Assembly (NCBI GenBank): GCA_023630585.1
Contig: CM042567.1
Location: 1,654,501-1,718,500 of the forward strand
Direction of reading: 5' to 3'
Source: Cranoglanis bouderius
Lineage: Eukaryota > Chordata > Actinopteri > Siluriformes > Cranoglanididae
DNA length: 64,000 bases
Part shown: piece by piece, positions 25,263 to 37,085 of the stretch
Layout of the letters: the number at the start of each line of letters is the position of its first letter
Position numbering within the stretch: position 1 is the first letter of the stretch
Program-made: the position numbers and the translations under genes
Notes under the pieces: generated by a model
The model's database searches: none
What the model saw: only the letters and a program-made list of their open reading frames with translations
Told to the model about the DNA's origin: nothing

Positions 25263-25885
25263 AATAAATCCAGAGTGAAACGAGAACTCGTCACTTCAGC
25301 GGCGTGGGATGATGCCGCACAAGAGTCGAGCCTGAAATGTCAAAAAGACTCGACAGCAATCCCTGGTGGCCCCTGGAGGAAGAGCAGCAGGCCCTGGCTG
25401 ATCCCTCGAGCGCTCAGGCAGGCGGATGATTCATTCGGACAGAAATTACTTTGTCCTCTCGGCGCAGATATTTCACACCCGTTTTAAAGCCTGTCCTGAT
25501 CGTCGCTATGAGCTGTTAGTCCTCTGATCAGCCCTGCTGTAGTGAGCTGTGTGTGTGTGTGTGTGTATATGTGTATGCTGGAAGGCCAGATAGCTAAAGC
25601 TGTGAACAATAAAGGGCATAAATTGCACCAATAAAGTGGGACCCTTACAGCATGTTCACAGTCACTGATGTACTGTGCACTTTATTGTGCCGTGCCGCAC
25701 ATATTTCCTGTTTTCCACTCATATATGAATCATCACGGGGCCAGAGTTCAGCCGGGTGAAATGTTTTCAGACGTCCCTGCACAGACTTTACAGTCTGCAC
25801 TCGAGCGAAACGCTGCCCTTTCACCAACACAACACTAACACAAATGACCTTATAAACAACTGCTTCTAAAAGGTCTCTGAGGCCG

Positions 25886-25956
<71 letters not shown>

Positions 25957-26331
25957 TTTAGCCTGACTGAATCAAAACTGAGCGTAGACTCAAATGCGGG
26001 AAACAAACATGCACATAGACACCCATTGAGTGCCAACAGACATATCTGAGATGTTTGCTTGATTCCTAATTGCACTTACGAAAGGTTATTTCATCAACGT
26101 TCCAAAAAACGCGCAATTCATCCGTCCAAAAAGCGTAAATTCATCCGTCCTGAAGACGTCAAAAAACTTAAACTTACAGCTTTACCTCTATTACAAAGCA
26201 CTTAAACTGGAGAATCTATCCATGAATGTTAAACGTCTCCTCACCAATCAACAATTTCACATGTATTTTAATGTGTTTATGAAGGAGTTGTTACTGTAGA
26301 AAGAATGTATTAGAACAAGAGCGTTAATATA
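25263..26331. other. Gene-free stretch
   Basis: No exon supported. Holds a CA run (25890-25954) and, at 26240-26333, the start of a palindromic-family repeat copy that the next Tc1 element interrupts. Confidence 0.5.
25890..25954. repeat. (CA)n microsatellite
   Basis: About 32 uninterrupted CA units. Confidence 0.97.
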
Positions 26332-26333
26332 TA

Positions 26334-27942
26334 CAGAGGTGCTTGAAAGTTTGTGAACCCTTTAAAATTTTCTATATTTCTGCATAAATGTGACCTAAAA
26401 CATCATCAGATTTTTACACAAGTCCTAAAAGCAGATAAATAGAACCCAATTAAACAAATTAAGACAAAGATATTATACTTGGTCATTTATTTATTGAGGA
26501 AAATGATCCAATATTACATATCTGCGAGTGGCAAAAGTATGTGAACCTTTGCCTTCAGTATCTGGTGTGACCCCCTTGTGCAGCAATAACTGCAGCTAAA
26601 CGTTAGCGGTAACTGTTGATCAGTCCTGCACGTCAGCTTGGAGGAGTTTTAGTCCGTTCCTCAGTACAGAACAGCTTCAAATCTGGGATGTTGGTGGGTT
26701 TCCACACATGAACTGCTCGCTTCAGGTCCTTCCACAACATTTCTATTGGATTAAGGTCAGGACTTTGACTTGGCCATTCCAAAACATTCACTTTATTCTT
26801 CTTTAACTGTTCTCTGGTAGAATGACTTGTGTGTTCAGGGTCGTTGTCTTTCTGCATGACCCACTTTCTCTTCAGATTCAGTTCATGAACAGATGTCCTG
26901 ACATTTTCCTATAGAATTTGCTGGTATACTTCAGAATTCATTGTTCCATCAATGAAGACAGGTCATCCTGGCCCAGATGCAGCAAAACAGGCCCAAACCA
27001 TGATACTACCACCACCACGTTTCACAGATAGGATAAGGTTCTTGTGCTGGAATGCAGTGTTTTCCTTTCTCCAAACATAACGCTTCTCATTTAAACAAAA
27101 AGTTCTATTTTGGTCTCATCCATCCACAAAACATTTTTCCAATAGCCTTCTGGCTTGTCCACGTGATCTGTAGCAAACTGTAGATGGGCAGCAATGTTCT
27201 TTTGGGAGAGTAGTGGTTTTCTCCTTGCAACCCTGCCATGCACACCATTGTTGTTCAGTGTTCTCCTGATGGTGGACTCATGAACATTAACATTAGCCAA
27301 TGTGAGAGAGGCCTTTAGTTGCCTAGAAGTTACCCTGGGTTCCTTTGTGACCTCACGAACTATTACACGTCTTGCTCTTGGAGTGATCTCTGTTGGTAGG
27401 CCACTACTGGGGAGGGTAACAATGTCTTAAATTTCTTCCATTTGTACACAATCTGTCTGACTGTGGATTGGTGGAGTCCAAACTCTTTAGAGATGGTTTT
27501 GTAACCTTTTCCAGTCTGATGAGCTTCAACAACTCTTTTTCTGAGGTCCACAGAAATCTCCTTTGTTCGTGCCATGATACACTTCCACAAACACGTGTTG
27601 TGAAGATCAGACTCTGACAGATCCCTGTTCTTTAAATAAAACAGGGCGCTCACTCACACCTGGTCGTCATCCCATTGATTGAAAACACCTGACTCTAATT
27701 TCACCTTCAAATTAACTGCTAATCCTAGAGGTTCACATACTTTTGCCACTCACAGATACGTAATATTGGATCATTTTCCTCAATAAATAAACGACCAAGT
27801 ATAATATTTTTGCCTCATTTGTTTAACTGGGTTCTCTTTGTCTACTTTTAGGATTTGTGTGAAAATCTGATGATGTTTTAGGTCATATTTATGCAGAGAT
27901 ATCGAAAATTCTAAAGGGTTCACAAACTTTCAAGCACCTCCG
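26334..27942 (-). mobile_element. Near full-length Tc1 transposon, dead transposase
   Basis: A 1609-base element flanked by TA on both sides (26332-26333 and 27943-27944). The terminal inverted repeats begin CAGAGGTGCTTGAAAGTTTG (left) and CGGAGGTGCTTGAAAGTTTG (right, reversed) and stay similar for over 100 bases. On the minus strand the transposase survives in three pieces. These are a paired-type helix-turn-helix starting MARTKEISVDLRKR (within 27653-27363), a VLWMDETKIE block with the first catalytic Asp (27300-27091), and MQKDNDPEHTS plus SPDLNPIEMLWKDL with the second Asp and the last Glu (26857-26633). Frame breaks between them make it inactive. It is inserted into an older repeat copy at GCGTTAATATA. 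Confidence 0.95.
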
Positions 27943-27944
27943 TA

Positions 27945-28532
27945 TGACTTCATGGTTTATTTGAAATATTAGCCAGCTTTCTGTTTCACAAAGAATGCGT
28001 TTAAAAGTACACGTTTAAGCAGTTTTAGAAAACACTCATGTCTGGTGCTGTAAGAATCAAACCCACAATCCTCAACTCAACTTCCACAACAAAGGCCTTT
28101 GATTATTAATCATTATAATTCTCCTCAGCAGCACAGAAAAACATGAGCCGACCCCGGATTCTTGTCATAGTCTGAATCGCAAAATCCCACTAACCGAGCA
28201 GCGGAAAGTCAGAGCAAACAGCACACATTGTTTACAAGCGAGTGGCCTCGACTACACAAGCTGCTCCTTAGTAGGACTCGTTTTTCTTTTTTCTTATTTC
28301 TCCTGCTAGGCTTCTGAAGGGCAAAGACGAATCTCTGGCCGCTGGGAGGTTTTTTTTTTTGACAGAATGCAGTAGATGTTCTGTCATCACTGAACGAGCT
28401 CCACTTAGAGGTTATTAAAGGACTCAGGGATACTTACAGAATCTGTTTAAGACAAAAAACGGAAAAAGAAAACTTTTGATTTTAAAAGGCACCAGAGATC
28501 TTAAAGAGCTGCATCGATCTTAACCACGTTAC
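27945..28532. other. Gene-free stretch downstream of candidate exon
   Basis: No gene recognised. It would be intron sequence following the donor at 28532 on the minus strand. A poly-T run lies near 28350. Confidence 0.45.
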
Positions 28533-28732
28533 CTTTCCTCAGCCGTGGAGCTCTCATCCACTTCCTCAATGATAGCCTCCAGATGAACCAGCACCTCCTC
28601 CTGATCCTGATTAACATCTTGCGGAGGAAAGCAGCCGCAGCAGATGCCCATGCTGACGCTAGATCCCGTGCCACCTCTGCCCGGGGGTCCGCTGCGTCCG
28701 CTCTCTCGCTCCTCATCTGCTCGCTCGCCCAT
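28533..28732 (-). CDS. Candidate first coding exon, unknown product
   Basis: Minus-strand ATG at 28732 opens 66 codons (MGERADEERESGRSG at the start, a central MGICCGCFPP, then a very acidic stretch with EEVLVHLEAIIEEVDESS). It ends GAGGAAAG before GTAACG, a good donor at 28532; read through, the frame stops at once (TAA at 28529-28531). An internal Met starts MGICCGC, which would expose a glycine at position 2 and nearby cysteines, a pattern seen in myristoylated and palmitoylated proteins (inference). GC content is well above the surroundings. The donor phase matches plekha7 exon 3, so an alternative plekha7 first exon is the simplest idea. I do not recognise the peptide, and an unrelated nested gene is also possible. 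Confidence 0.5.
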
Positions 28733-28734
28733 GC

Positions 28735-30615
28735 TGTTTAATGCACATCGTTACAGTGAATGCACATCATCTCGTCTGTGAATGTCAACTCGTTCTGCAA
28801 GGGCTCCGGGGGGTTAAATATCACCCGTTTAATCATGTTTGATGGAACGGCCTCTGAGTGTGAGACACAGGAACCTACTGTCTCCTCCCGTCAATCCAGT
28901 CTTTGTTTTTATTCTCCACGCTGCCCCATTCTCCGTATACTATTATTGCCCACCGAGTACAAAACAGTGTGTTCTTAGCCTGGCGTGGCCTTCATCGCTT
29001 CATCATGTTGGACGTGATGGTGCCATGACACTGCTCCTGTTGCTGCTTGGTTGGTGGACAATATGACACACTTCCTCTAATAAACCAAACTGAAATTCCA
29101 GTTCAAGCTACAAATTTCTCACCGTTTCATTCATAACTTCTTCACCATCCTGGGTGTTTACTGTTTAATGTGATGTCTGAGAGATAAATGGTGCAGGAAG
29201 TGAATTGTGAACTAGCATTTCTGCTCAACCCACCCCGCTTTTTCACTTTCTCACCTCCTGGCCGGTTTGGTCTATTGCGGATTCACTGCGCACGAGCCCC
29301 AACCGCAAAAGGGGAATCATTAAGCAGTCCTGTCACAGCAAAAAGGGTCCTTCCTCCTCCTCCTCCTCCTCCTCCTCCTTTCACTGAAAAATGCAGCATA
29401 ATCACTTTAGCCCTGATTCTCCTCCTCACACAGCACAGAGAAGTGAGAGAGGTAGAAAGAGGTGGATAAAAAAAATTTATTTCTTAAAAACACCGGCGCA
29501 AAAACACCCTGCAGTCAACTGCCAACACCAAAATTTTATCCACATGCAACTTTAAATGCATCAGACAGCTGTTACGCCAATATTCATAAGAGTGCAATAA
29601 AACTGAGAAGAAGAAGAAGAAGATGATCAAGTTTATGACAAAATACCCTAGCATATGTCAACGGACAGCCTTTTTTTTTTTTCAGGTGTACAGCATGCAA
29701 CGGTAAATAAACAACAAGTCCAATGAGATGCTGCTTAATAATTAGCGCCTCCTCCATGTTTGTTTCCAACTAAAGAGATCACAGAGATCCCGCCTTCTTG
29801 TTTTCTGTCAGCTCATACATCCAACGCATGCAAATTCACAGTTTAAGTCGGCTAGTAGTGAAAGTAACCGCTACCAGAAACGAATACATCATTTAAAAAA
29901 AGCAGGAAAAAACAGAAAACCATAGTTTTCAGGTGGCTTCTGAATCGCCGTAGCAATGGATCAATAATATAAAGCTGCAGGACACTCAACAGTATAATAT
30001 AATAATCATCAGCGTATCAAAACCAGATTTAGAAAGCATTTTAGACCAATTAGGGGAATTTAAAAAATGAGGGACAAGCTGAGCATGTACGTTTTTTTTA
30101 ATGTCATGGGAGAGAGGAGGAGCATTCAAATATTATATGAGGGAAAAAGTGCTGACATACAGTATAGTAATTTTATCTGAAATCCCTCTCTACTCTACTT
30201 CAATCCTGGATCATAGCATCCATATAATACACACAGTAAAGCCATCATGACTGAGTAAAGTCCAAAATCCTGACATCTTACAGAGATACGGTCCTTTTAT
30301 ACACCTTGGGTTACTGCTGTATCCCGGCCAAGGTGAACTTCTGACCTTTTCTTGATTACAGCCTTTTGTGTGAAGGAGTTTTATAACCGGCTGCCTTCAA
30401 ATCGATTTAATCACACTGCATGAACCGAGGCAAATACGAGAACACAAATTTTTATGGATAAAATTATGAATGAGCTTAAGGTTTCTGTGTAAATGTAGCA
30501 GATGAGTGCTCGGTCAGCTTATCCTTCAAACAAACTGTGGGCACGTTTTCTTTACAGGAGAGCATCGCATTAATAATAAATATTGCCATTGTTTTATTAA
30601 TTGGACAAATCAAAA
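28735..30615. other. Gene-free stretch upstream of candidate exon
   Basis: No exon supported. Would include the promoter of the candidate exon if that is real; no TATA box or clear core element seen. Short (CCT)n at 29349-29378 and (AAG)n near 29610. Confidence 0.4.
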
Positions 30616-30617
30616 TG

Positions 30618-31818
30618 CAGTACCGTGCAAAAGTTTTCGGCACATGCAAAGAAATGCTGGAGAGCAAAGATGCCTTCAAAATAATGAAATTAAATGTTTC
30701 TAGATTTTACAAAAATAAATATAAAAAATACCGTAAAGAGCAGTAAACAGTAGTCAATATTTGGTGTGACAAAAAAATAAAAATAGTAGACTCCGGTACA
30801 ATGTGTGCAGTTTTATAAGGAAATGAGCTGGTAAGTTTTATTGAGCATCTTGCAGAACCAGACACAGTTCTTCTGGACACTTTGACTTTCGCACTCGCTT
30901 CTTATTTTTGCAGCGAAACCCAGCAGCCTTCATTGTGTTTACTGTCTGAAAATTGTCTCTTGCATAATATGCTGCTTTCTTTAATGACATACAAACATTT
31001 TTCTGTAACATTTCAAAATACAACATAAAACAAAATCAACCTGAGTAAACACAATACAGTTTTTTTGTGTGTTTGTTTTTTTACTGAAGCAAAAAAAAGT
31101 TATCCAACACCTATCACCCATATGAAAAACTAACTGTCCGCTTAAACTTAAAATCTGGTTGTGCCACCTTTAGCAACAACTGCAACCAAACGCTTCTGAT
31201 TACTGGAGATCAGTCTTTCACAGCGCTGTGGTGGAATTTTGGCCCACACTTCTTTGCAGAACTGCTTTAGTTCAGCCACACTGGCGGGTTTTCGAGATGA
31301 ACTGCCCATTTAAGGTCCTGCCACAGCATCTCAGTTGGTTCAAGTCAGGACTTTGACTAGGCCACAAACTTCTGGGAAGGTTCACTACTGTGCTGAGTTT
31401 TTCTATTTGGAGATAATGGCCCTCACTGTGGTTCTTTGCAGTCGCAGAGCCTTTGAGATGAGAACCCTTCCCAGACTGATGAATTTCAATCACCTTCTTC
31501 CTCATCATTTAAGTGCTGATTTGATTGAACAGGGTTTGCAGTAATCAGGCCTGGTTGTGTCTAGTCCAACTGAACCACATTATGAATGCAGTTTCATAGA
31601 TTTGGGGAATCAGTAACTATGGGGGAAAATACATTTTCACACAGGCCCAGTCGGTATTGGATAACTTTTTTTTGCTTCAATAAATAACATTATCATTTAA
31701 AAACAGTATTTTGTGTTTACTCAGGTTGCCTTTGTTTTATCTTAGATTTTGTTTTCATTTCTGAAACAATTTAGTATGAGATATACACAAAAAAAAGAAG
31801 AAATTTTTCACAGCACTG
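30618..31818. mobile_element. Old Tc1-type MITE carrying a nested insertion
   Basis: The left end CAGTACCGTGCAAAAGTTTT and the right end (reversed) CAGTGCTGTGAAAAATTTCT are the kind of diverged terminal repeats seen in fish Tc1 MITEs; a TA follows the right end at 31819-31820. A second Tc1-like element sits inside it, from about 31038 to 31729. Confidence 0.6.
31038..31729 (-). mobile_element. Internally deleted Tc1-like element, nested
   Basis: Inverted termini share CAACCTGAGTAAACACAA (left about 31037-31054, right about 31711-31727 reversed) and, further in, TGAAGCAAAAAAAAGTTATC. The minus strand keeps decayed transposase pieces: a helix-turn-helix part (MMRKKVIEIHQSGKG, 31508 down) joined by deletion to WPSQSPDLNQLRCCGRTL of the catalytic end (by 31272). 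The middle of the gene is gone. Exact ends are uncertain. Confidence 0.7.
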
Positions 31819-31829
31819 TACTGTACAGT

Positions 31830-32590
31830 CCACATTTTCTATCCCTGATTTTTTTAAGGTTTAAAGGTGGTGGTCTAGACGCTATTGAAAAACTTGCATT
31901 GGACACTGCTACTGGAGAAAAATCTGGTGACATCAGAGTACTGAAAGGCATGCAGGCGTTTATAATAATCTGAACGTGGAGCTTAGGAAATCCACTGAAG
32001 CGTGTGTGTAACACGAATGTGAATACGAGGAACTTCCCCTGTGTAAATATTGACAAACATCTGAACTTAATTCGCCCAAACTGCACAGTGACAAACCTGT
32101 GTTTGTTTACATACCACGTATGATTATGCCTGAACACACACACACACCCACACGGACATGCGTTCACGCTAAACGACTTGCACTACAGACGTGTTTGGCT
32201 GGCATCAGACACGCCCATTTGCAAATGAATAAAATGGAAGAAGAGTTACGGCATAGCAAGTTCGACTCGTTCTGTTAGTCTGGCTTTCCTGATCAAAATT
32301 TCGAGAAACGGCTCTCAACATCAGATCAGCCGTCAGTTGAGCTTATTTTCCCTCTAAACAACTTTCGGGGCTAGTATGAAGAATATTAGACTTGGATACA
32401 GATCTAACTCACACTGGGTTTAACCAGAAACAACACAAACGAAGATACAAAACCCCGAAGAAGTAATAAAACTGTAAAAATGTAAAAATCTGTTTAATTT
32501 CTGAAAACAAAAAAAACATGTTAAGTGAACAAAACAGCGATCAAAATAACAATTAACCCCTAAAGTCTCAGCTTAATATTCAATCTTATT
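31830..32590. other. Gene-free stretch
   Basis: Nothing gene-like; the open frame at 31808-32167 minus has no domain. Confidence 0.45.
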
Positions 32591-32599
32591 ATTTAATAA

Positions 32600-33430
32600 C
32601 TAGTTTCAATTTGCATTAACAGCTAATAGCCTGATTTAGCATGATTGGAAATGAGCTGCAAGCATGATTTTGTGTAATTGAAAAACAGATGCTAGCATTG
32701 GGTGATGGGAAACATTGCTAGCATGATGTGGTGAAATGAAAATAAACTTCTAACATGATTTTTTTATTTTTTTATTTTTTTTTTTTTTTATTAAAACAGG
32801 CACTAGTGTGATTTTGCTTGAACAGCAGCTAGCATGATTTTGGGGGAGGGGGACCGCTAGCATGATTTAGCATGACTGGAAAACAACAGCTAGCATGATT
32901 TTGTGTGACTGAACAACAATGACTAGAATGATTTGACATGATTTTAAAAACACTAGCATGACTTGGTGAAAGGAAAACAGTTTCTAGCATTTTGCATTAT
33001 TGGAAACAACTAGCACGATTCTGGGTGATAGAAATATAGCTGCTAGCAAAATTAGTAGGATGACTTGTCTGATTAATATACATCAACCAACATTATTTAG
33101 AATGAATGAAAAACAACTGCTAGCATGATTTGGTTTGAAAGTCAGAAAACGGCAGCTATTGCCGTTTTCCATGATTGGAAGAGCTAGCATGATTTTGTGT
33201 GAGTAGTTAAAGTGATTTCATGTGATTAGAAAAGTCACACTAGCATGGTTTTGTTTGATTGGAATACAGCCACTAGCATGAAAACCAGCTAGTGTGATTT
33301 AGCATGATTGGAAAACAGCAGCTAGCATGATTTTGTGAAAGAAAAACAGCACCTAGCATGAGTTGCGTGATTAAAAGACAGCTGCCAGCATGATTTTGTG
33401 TCAATAAGACTTGCTAGCATGCCCCCAAAT
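32600..33430. repeat. Degenerate TAGCATGATTT tandem array
   Basis: More than 20 spaced copies of GCTAGCATGATTTTGTGTGA-like sequence alternate with GATTGGAAAACAGCAGC-like sequence, with a loose period of about 30-60 bases. GCTAGC palindromes recur in most units. The irregular spacing suggests an ancient tandem array. Confidence 0.85.
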
Positions 33431-33839
33431 GAACAATGGACCATAAATCTGTGCTGCTGATTATGCCAAAAACACTGCTCCATTAGCAAAGCTGAGAGAT
33501 TAGCACCTGTAGAGACCTCACAAACCTTTAATCACATTTTTACATTGATTTTCCCTTAACACATTGTACATGGCTAATTGGTGCATTCTGCCTCAGGTGC
33601 TACGCCAGAACCAGATTACAGAGAACAACACATGGACGATTTTTCTTTTTTTATGTATTATTGTTATATCAGTTTAGCTAGCGTGGGACAACCTAAGTGA
33701 AATTTGCATACAGGGTCAGTCAACGAAGGGTCGCAGTCTGATCAATCACCTGGGATGTAACCCAAAACCATAAGGAATAAGGAAATCAAATCTGAAGGAG
33801 ATGTCATTATTATCTCTGTAGTTTCTCCTGAAGAGCAGT

Positions 33840-34230
33840 AGCATCAGAGACTTGCATAAGTATTCACATACACCTGCCCCAACCCCCCCCCCCAAACACC
33901 CCCTTTAGATTCTCTAAATTTTTTAGTGAACTGAAATGGAATTAATTGCAATCTATGCCATGAATCTACACAGAGTTGTTTGCATAAGTATTCAACCCCC
34001 CCCCCCTTACCCCCCAATCCCCTTCCTAGTCACCATCAGAAGTCACATGAGCAGTTAAATGGAGTCAACCTGTGTGTCAGGTGACTTCAATATAAATGCA
34101 CCAGTTCCTGGAAGAACCCAGAGTTTATTTGGATAACATACCTAAACAAACATCATAAAGACCATGGAGTGATACAAGGAGTTATACTTTTTTTTTTTTA
34201 AGGTCTGGAAATATATAAGTCAGGGTTTGG

Positions 34231-34267
<37 letters not shown>

Positions 34268-34270
34268 CAG
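33840..34270. mobile_element. Tc1-type relic with C-runs
   Basis: Two TTGCATAAGTATTCA motifs (about 33855 and 33980), each followed by a C-run, are typical of fish Tc1 termini that read CATAAGTATTCACCCCC. The internal GACTTCAATATAAATGCACC and CCATGGAGTGATACAAGG fit the same relic class. No transposase frame remains. A TA run (34235-34262) closes it. Confidence 0.55.
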
Positions 34271-34315
34271 GGGTTAAATTGGGCCGGGGCCAATTTAGGC
34301 TTTCCTCGTACGTTT

Positions 34316-34320
<5 letters not shown>

Positions 34321-34352
<32 letters not shown>
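34321..34352. repeat. (TA)n microsatellite
   Basis: Sixteen TA units, 60 bases right of another TA run (34235-34262). Confidence 0.95.
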
Positions 34353-34354
<2 letters not shown>

Positions 34355-34399
34355 ACACCTTTCTCATTCTTACTAATTCAAGCAATGATTCAAAAGTGT

Positions 34400-35600
34400 T
34401 ACGTTTGTAGCACATAATAAATGAGGTCCGGCCCTAGAGTTTACAAGATCATGTCAGAGCTTCAGAAAATCTTCGATAGCGTCATTCACAGGGCAATCGG
34501 AGTGATGGTTTATGCTCCCGCTACTTTGGCATGAAGTGTACGTAAGGTTTTGTTTAATTTACATTTTTTTGCACTCGTATTATACAAGACTGTAAGTCGC
34601 GAGTTCGTTTCCTACCGATGATCCGATCTCAAAGTTTCAGAGGTAAAAGATAAGAGTGAGGCAAAGAGGAGGAAGCTTACAGACTACTTCAAAAGGTAGG
34701 CGAGGCCTGCGTTAGTCACTACTGAGTCACTACTTAACATGCACAGTAGGCTACCTGATTGTTGCCATAGGGTGAGATTTGTGAAGCAAAAGCCTATGCT
34801 TTTGAAACGTTTTTATTCGTGAAAATAAATCACTAGGTCTTCTGAACACTTTTCATTCTTTCTCAGGTATGCTAACTTACTAGCATGTTTTAGCGCCTAC
34901 AACGCCTGCTGTTCTTGAGTCCGTTTCATATCATATGGTGTCGGGGCGGACTGGCCATCTGGAGCACCAGGAGTTTTCCCGGTGGGCCGCTGGACAATGT
35001 GGGCCGGCCCATTGCTACGAATGATAGTACATTTACGTATTCTGTCGGCCCAGGCGAATGCCTGCACGGCCAACATGACTCAAAATGATTAATCTATTTA
35101 GCGGGCTCTGGCTCATTGCAGCAGCCTAAACGCGCTCGTCAATGTCAAAATGTTTGAGATGGCCAATCAAATCAAAGAAGGCGGGGTTTACTATTCACAG
35201 AAGTCGAGCCCAAGCAGTAATTCAGCATGGCGCTTTTTAAACGCTTGAATAAGCGAGGTAAAATGTAAGGAGCTGAACATGACGAGGCTGAATACAGCAA
35301 TATTTGCCAACTGTTTAAAATAAAAATGCTAAATAGGGTGGCCATCTGTCCAATTTTAGGTCGGACAGTCCGGTTTTAAAATACCATGTCCGTCTACCGG
35401 CACAGTCTTGAGCCGGACGCTCATTTGTCCTCCTTTTAAGATCATCACTATTTGGAATAATTTGGAGTTAGGGGATTTGTTTGGGGTCCCTTTGATGGAG
35501 CTACCTGTGTAAAACTTGTGTATTGTAATGCTGTAGGATATCATTCAATTCCAGTTTAATTTTCCTAATAAAAATACTGTTCTACTCTTAATATTTTGTA
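34400..35600. repeat. Dispersed repeat, possible DNA-transposon relic
   Basis: The segments GGGCGGACTGGCCATC with TTTTCCCGGTGGGCCG (about 34945-34990), a short plus frame reading SEAKRRKLTDYFKR (about 34650-34696), and GGTGGCCATCTGTCC with TAGGTCGGACAGTCCGG (about 35338-35375) have the look of high-copy fish transposon sequence. The family is not certain to me. There is no intact gene. Confidence 0.4.
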
Positions 35601-35750
35601 TTTGTATTCTCTCCTTTAATGGTTACATCATTCCTACAAAGGAGCGGGCACAGGCCTACAGAAAGATTATGTTGTCAAAAACAAGTGAGAACCATTTTTA
35701 AAATCTCCCCATAACCTTTTCCCTAAAAAAACAAACAAATAATAATAATA

Positions 35751-36173
35751 CAACCCCAATTCCAAAAAACCTGGGACGCTGTGTAAAATGTAAATAAAGA
35801 CAGAATGCAGTGATGTGCAAATCTCATAAACCCATATGTTATTCACAATAGAACATAGAAAACATGTCAAATGTTTAAACTGAGGAAATTTTAAGGAAAA
35901 AATAAGGTAATTTTGAATTTGATGGTCGCAGCACATCTCAAAAAAGTTGGGACGGGGGCAACAAAAGGCTGGAAAAGTAAGTGTTACTAAAAAGAAACAG
36001 CTGGAGGAACATTTTGCAACTAATTAGGTTAATTGGCAACAGGTCAGTAACATGATTGGGTATAAAAAGAGTATCTATGAATAACATATGGGTTTATGAG
36101 ATTTGCAAATCATTGCATTCTGTTTTTTATTTACATTTTACACGGCGTCCCAACTTTTTTGGAATTGGGGTTG
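35751..36173. mobile_element. 423-bp Tc1-type MITE
   Basis: Flanked by TA at 35749-35750 and 36174-36175. The ends are inverted copies: CAACCCCAATTCCAAAAAAC on the left and, reversed, CAACCCCAATTCCAAAAAAG on the right. A second inner inverted pair (CTCATAAACCCATATGTTAT) also matches. The interior has no transposase frame. This is a well-known type of compact Tc1-derived element in fish. Confidence 0.93.
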
Positions 36174-36179
36174 TAATAA

Positions 36180-37080
36180 AGCAGTTTTCCTGTGGGGAAG
36201 AGACAAAAGGATTCTTGTCCCGACAGGACTCCATTGTAGAGCCATGTCTTTGGGGAGCTATAGGGTTGCGGCGGTTCAATGCAGCCTGACCTGCGCAGGT
36301 ATCCGTTTGCGTGGCTCGAGGTGAAAATGCTTTCAACTCCTCGCACAAGTGGAGCGCTAGACATTCCTGTGTGACTTCCCACATCAGTCACAGCTGTGCT
36401 ATGGAGAATGGAGAACATTCCGGAACAAAGTTTCCCCGTCAAACTAGGGTTCGTTAAAAAAATAATAAATAAAAATTGCTGTTATATAACGGTATTAAAA
36501 ATTCAAATCGACTCACTGTCACACAGGAATGTGTGTATGGGGTTGTGCTAGTGGACGTTTTGATGGGTGATGGGTGAAGGGGGGTGGGTAGGGGGGGCTA
36601 CAAGAGAGCGTTTTTACTACGCTCGCTCGAGCTTAACAGTCCCTCCATTGTGCCACGGAGCTTCTCATTTCCAGCAGCCTGCTGCACCAGAAACAGGCCG
36701 TTGTCAGGGCAGCGACATGTGGACTTGGACTCCTCATCACACAATGGGGACGGGGTGGATGAGGGAGGGAGGGAGGGAGGGAGTGGGGGGGGGCGGGTCT
36801 CAGGACAAGAGTTCGCCGCCGACTCACACCGACTGTCAGCACAACTGAAGCTACTTCTGGCCTAAACAAACATTCTACCTCTGTACCTTTATTACCAAAG
36901 TGTCTCAGAAAAACACAAGAAGAAAAAATAGCTAGTCACATGACAACTTGCTTGTCCTTTATACGATAATATCACAATACCACATATTATTGACCTCCTG
37001 GCACTCCTAGTACTCCAGTACCACTCAGATTAGCTAACTTACTTAGCCAGGTGCTAGCAAGCTAGCTGAGATAAGTATCA
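36180..37080. other. Gene-free stretch with G-rich run
   Basis: Open frames at 36056-36865 on both strands lack domains. A GGGAGGGAGGGAGGG stretch at about 36765-36798 could fold as a G-quadruplex. Confidence 0.45.
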
Positions 37081-37085
37081 AAGTA

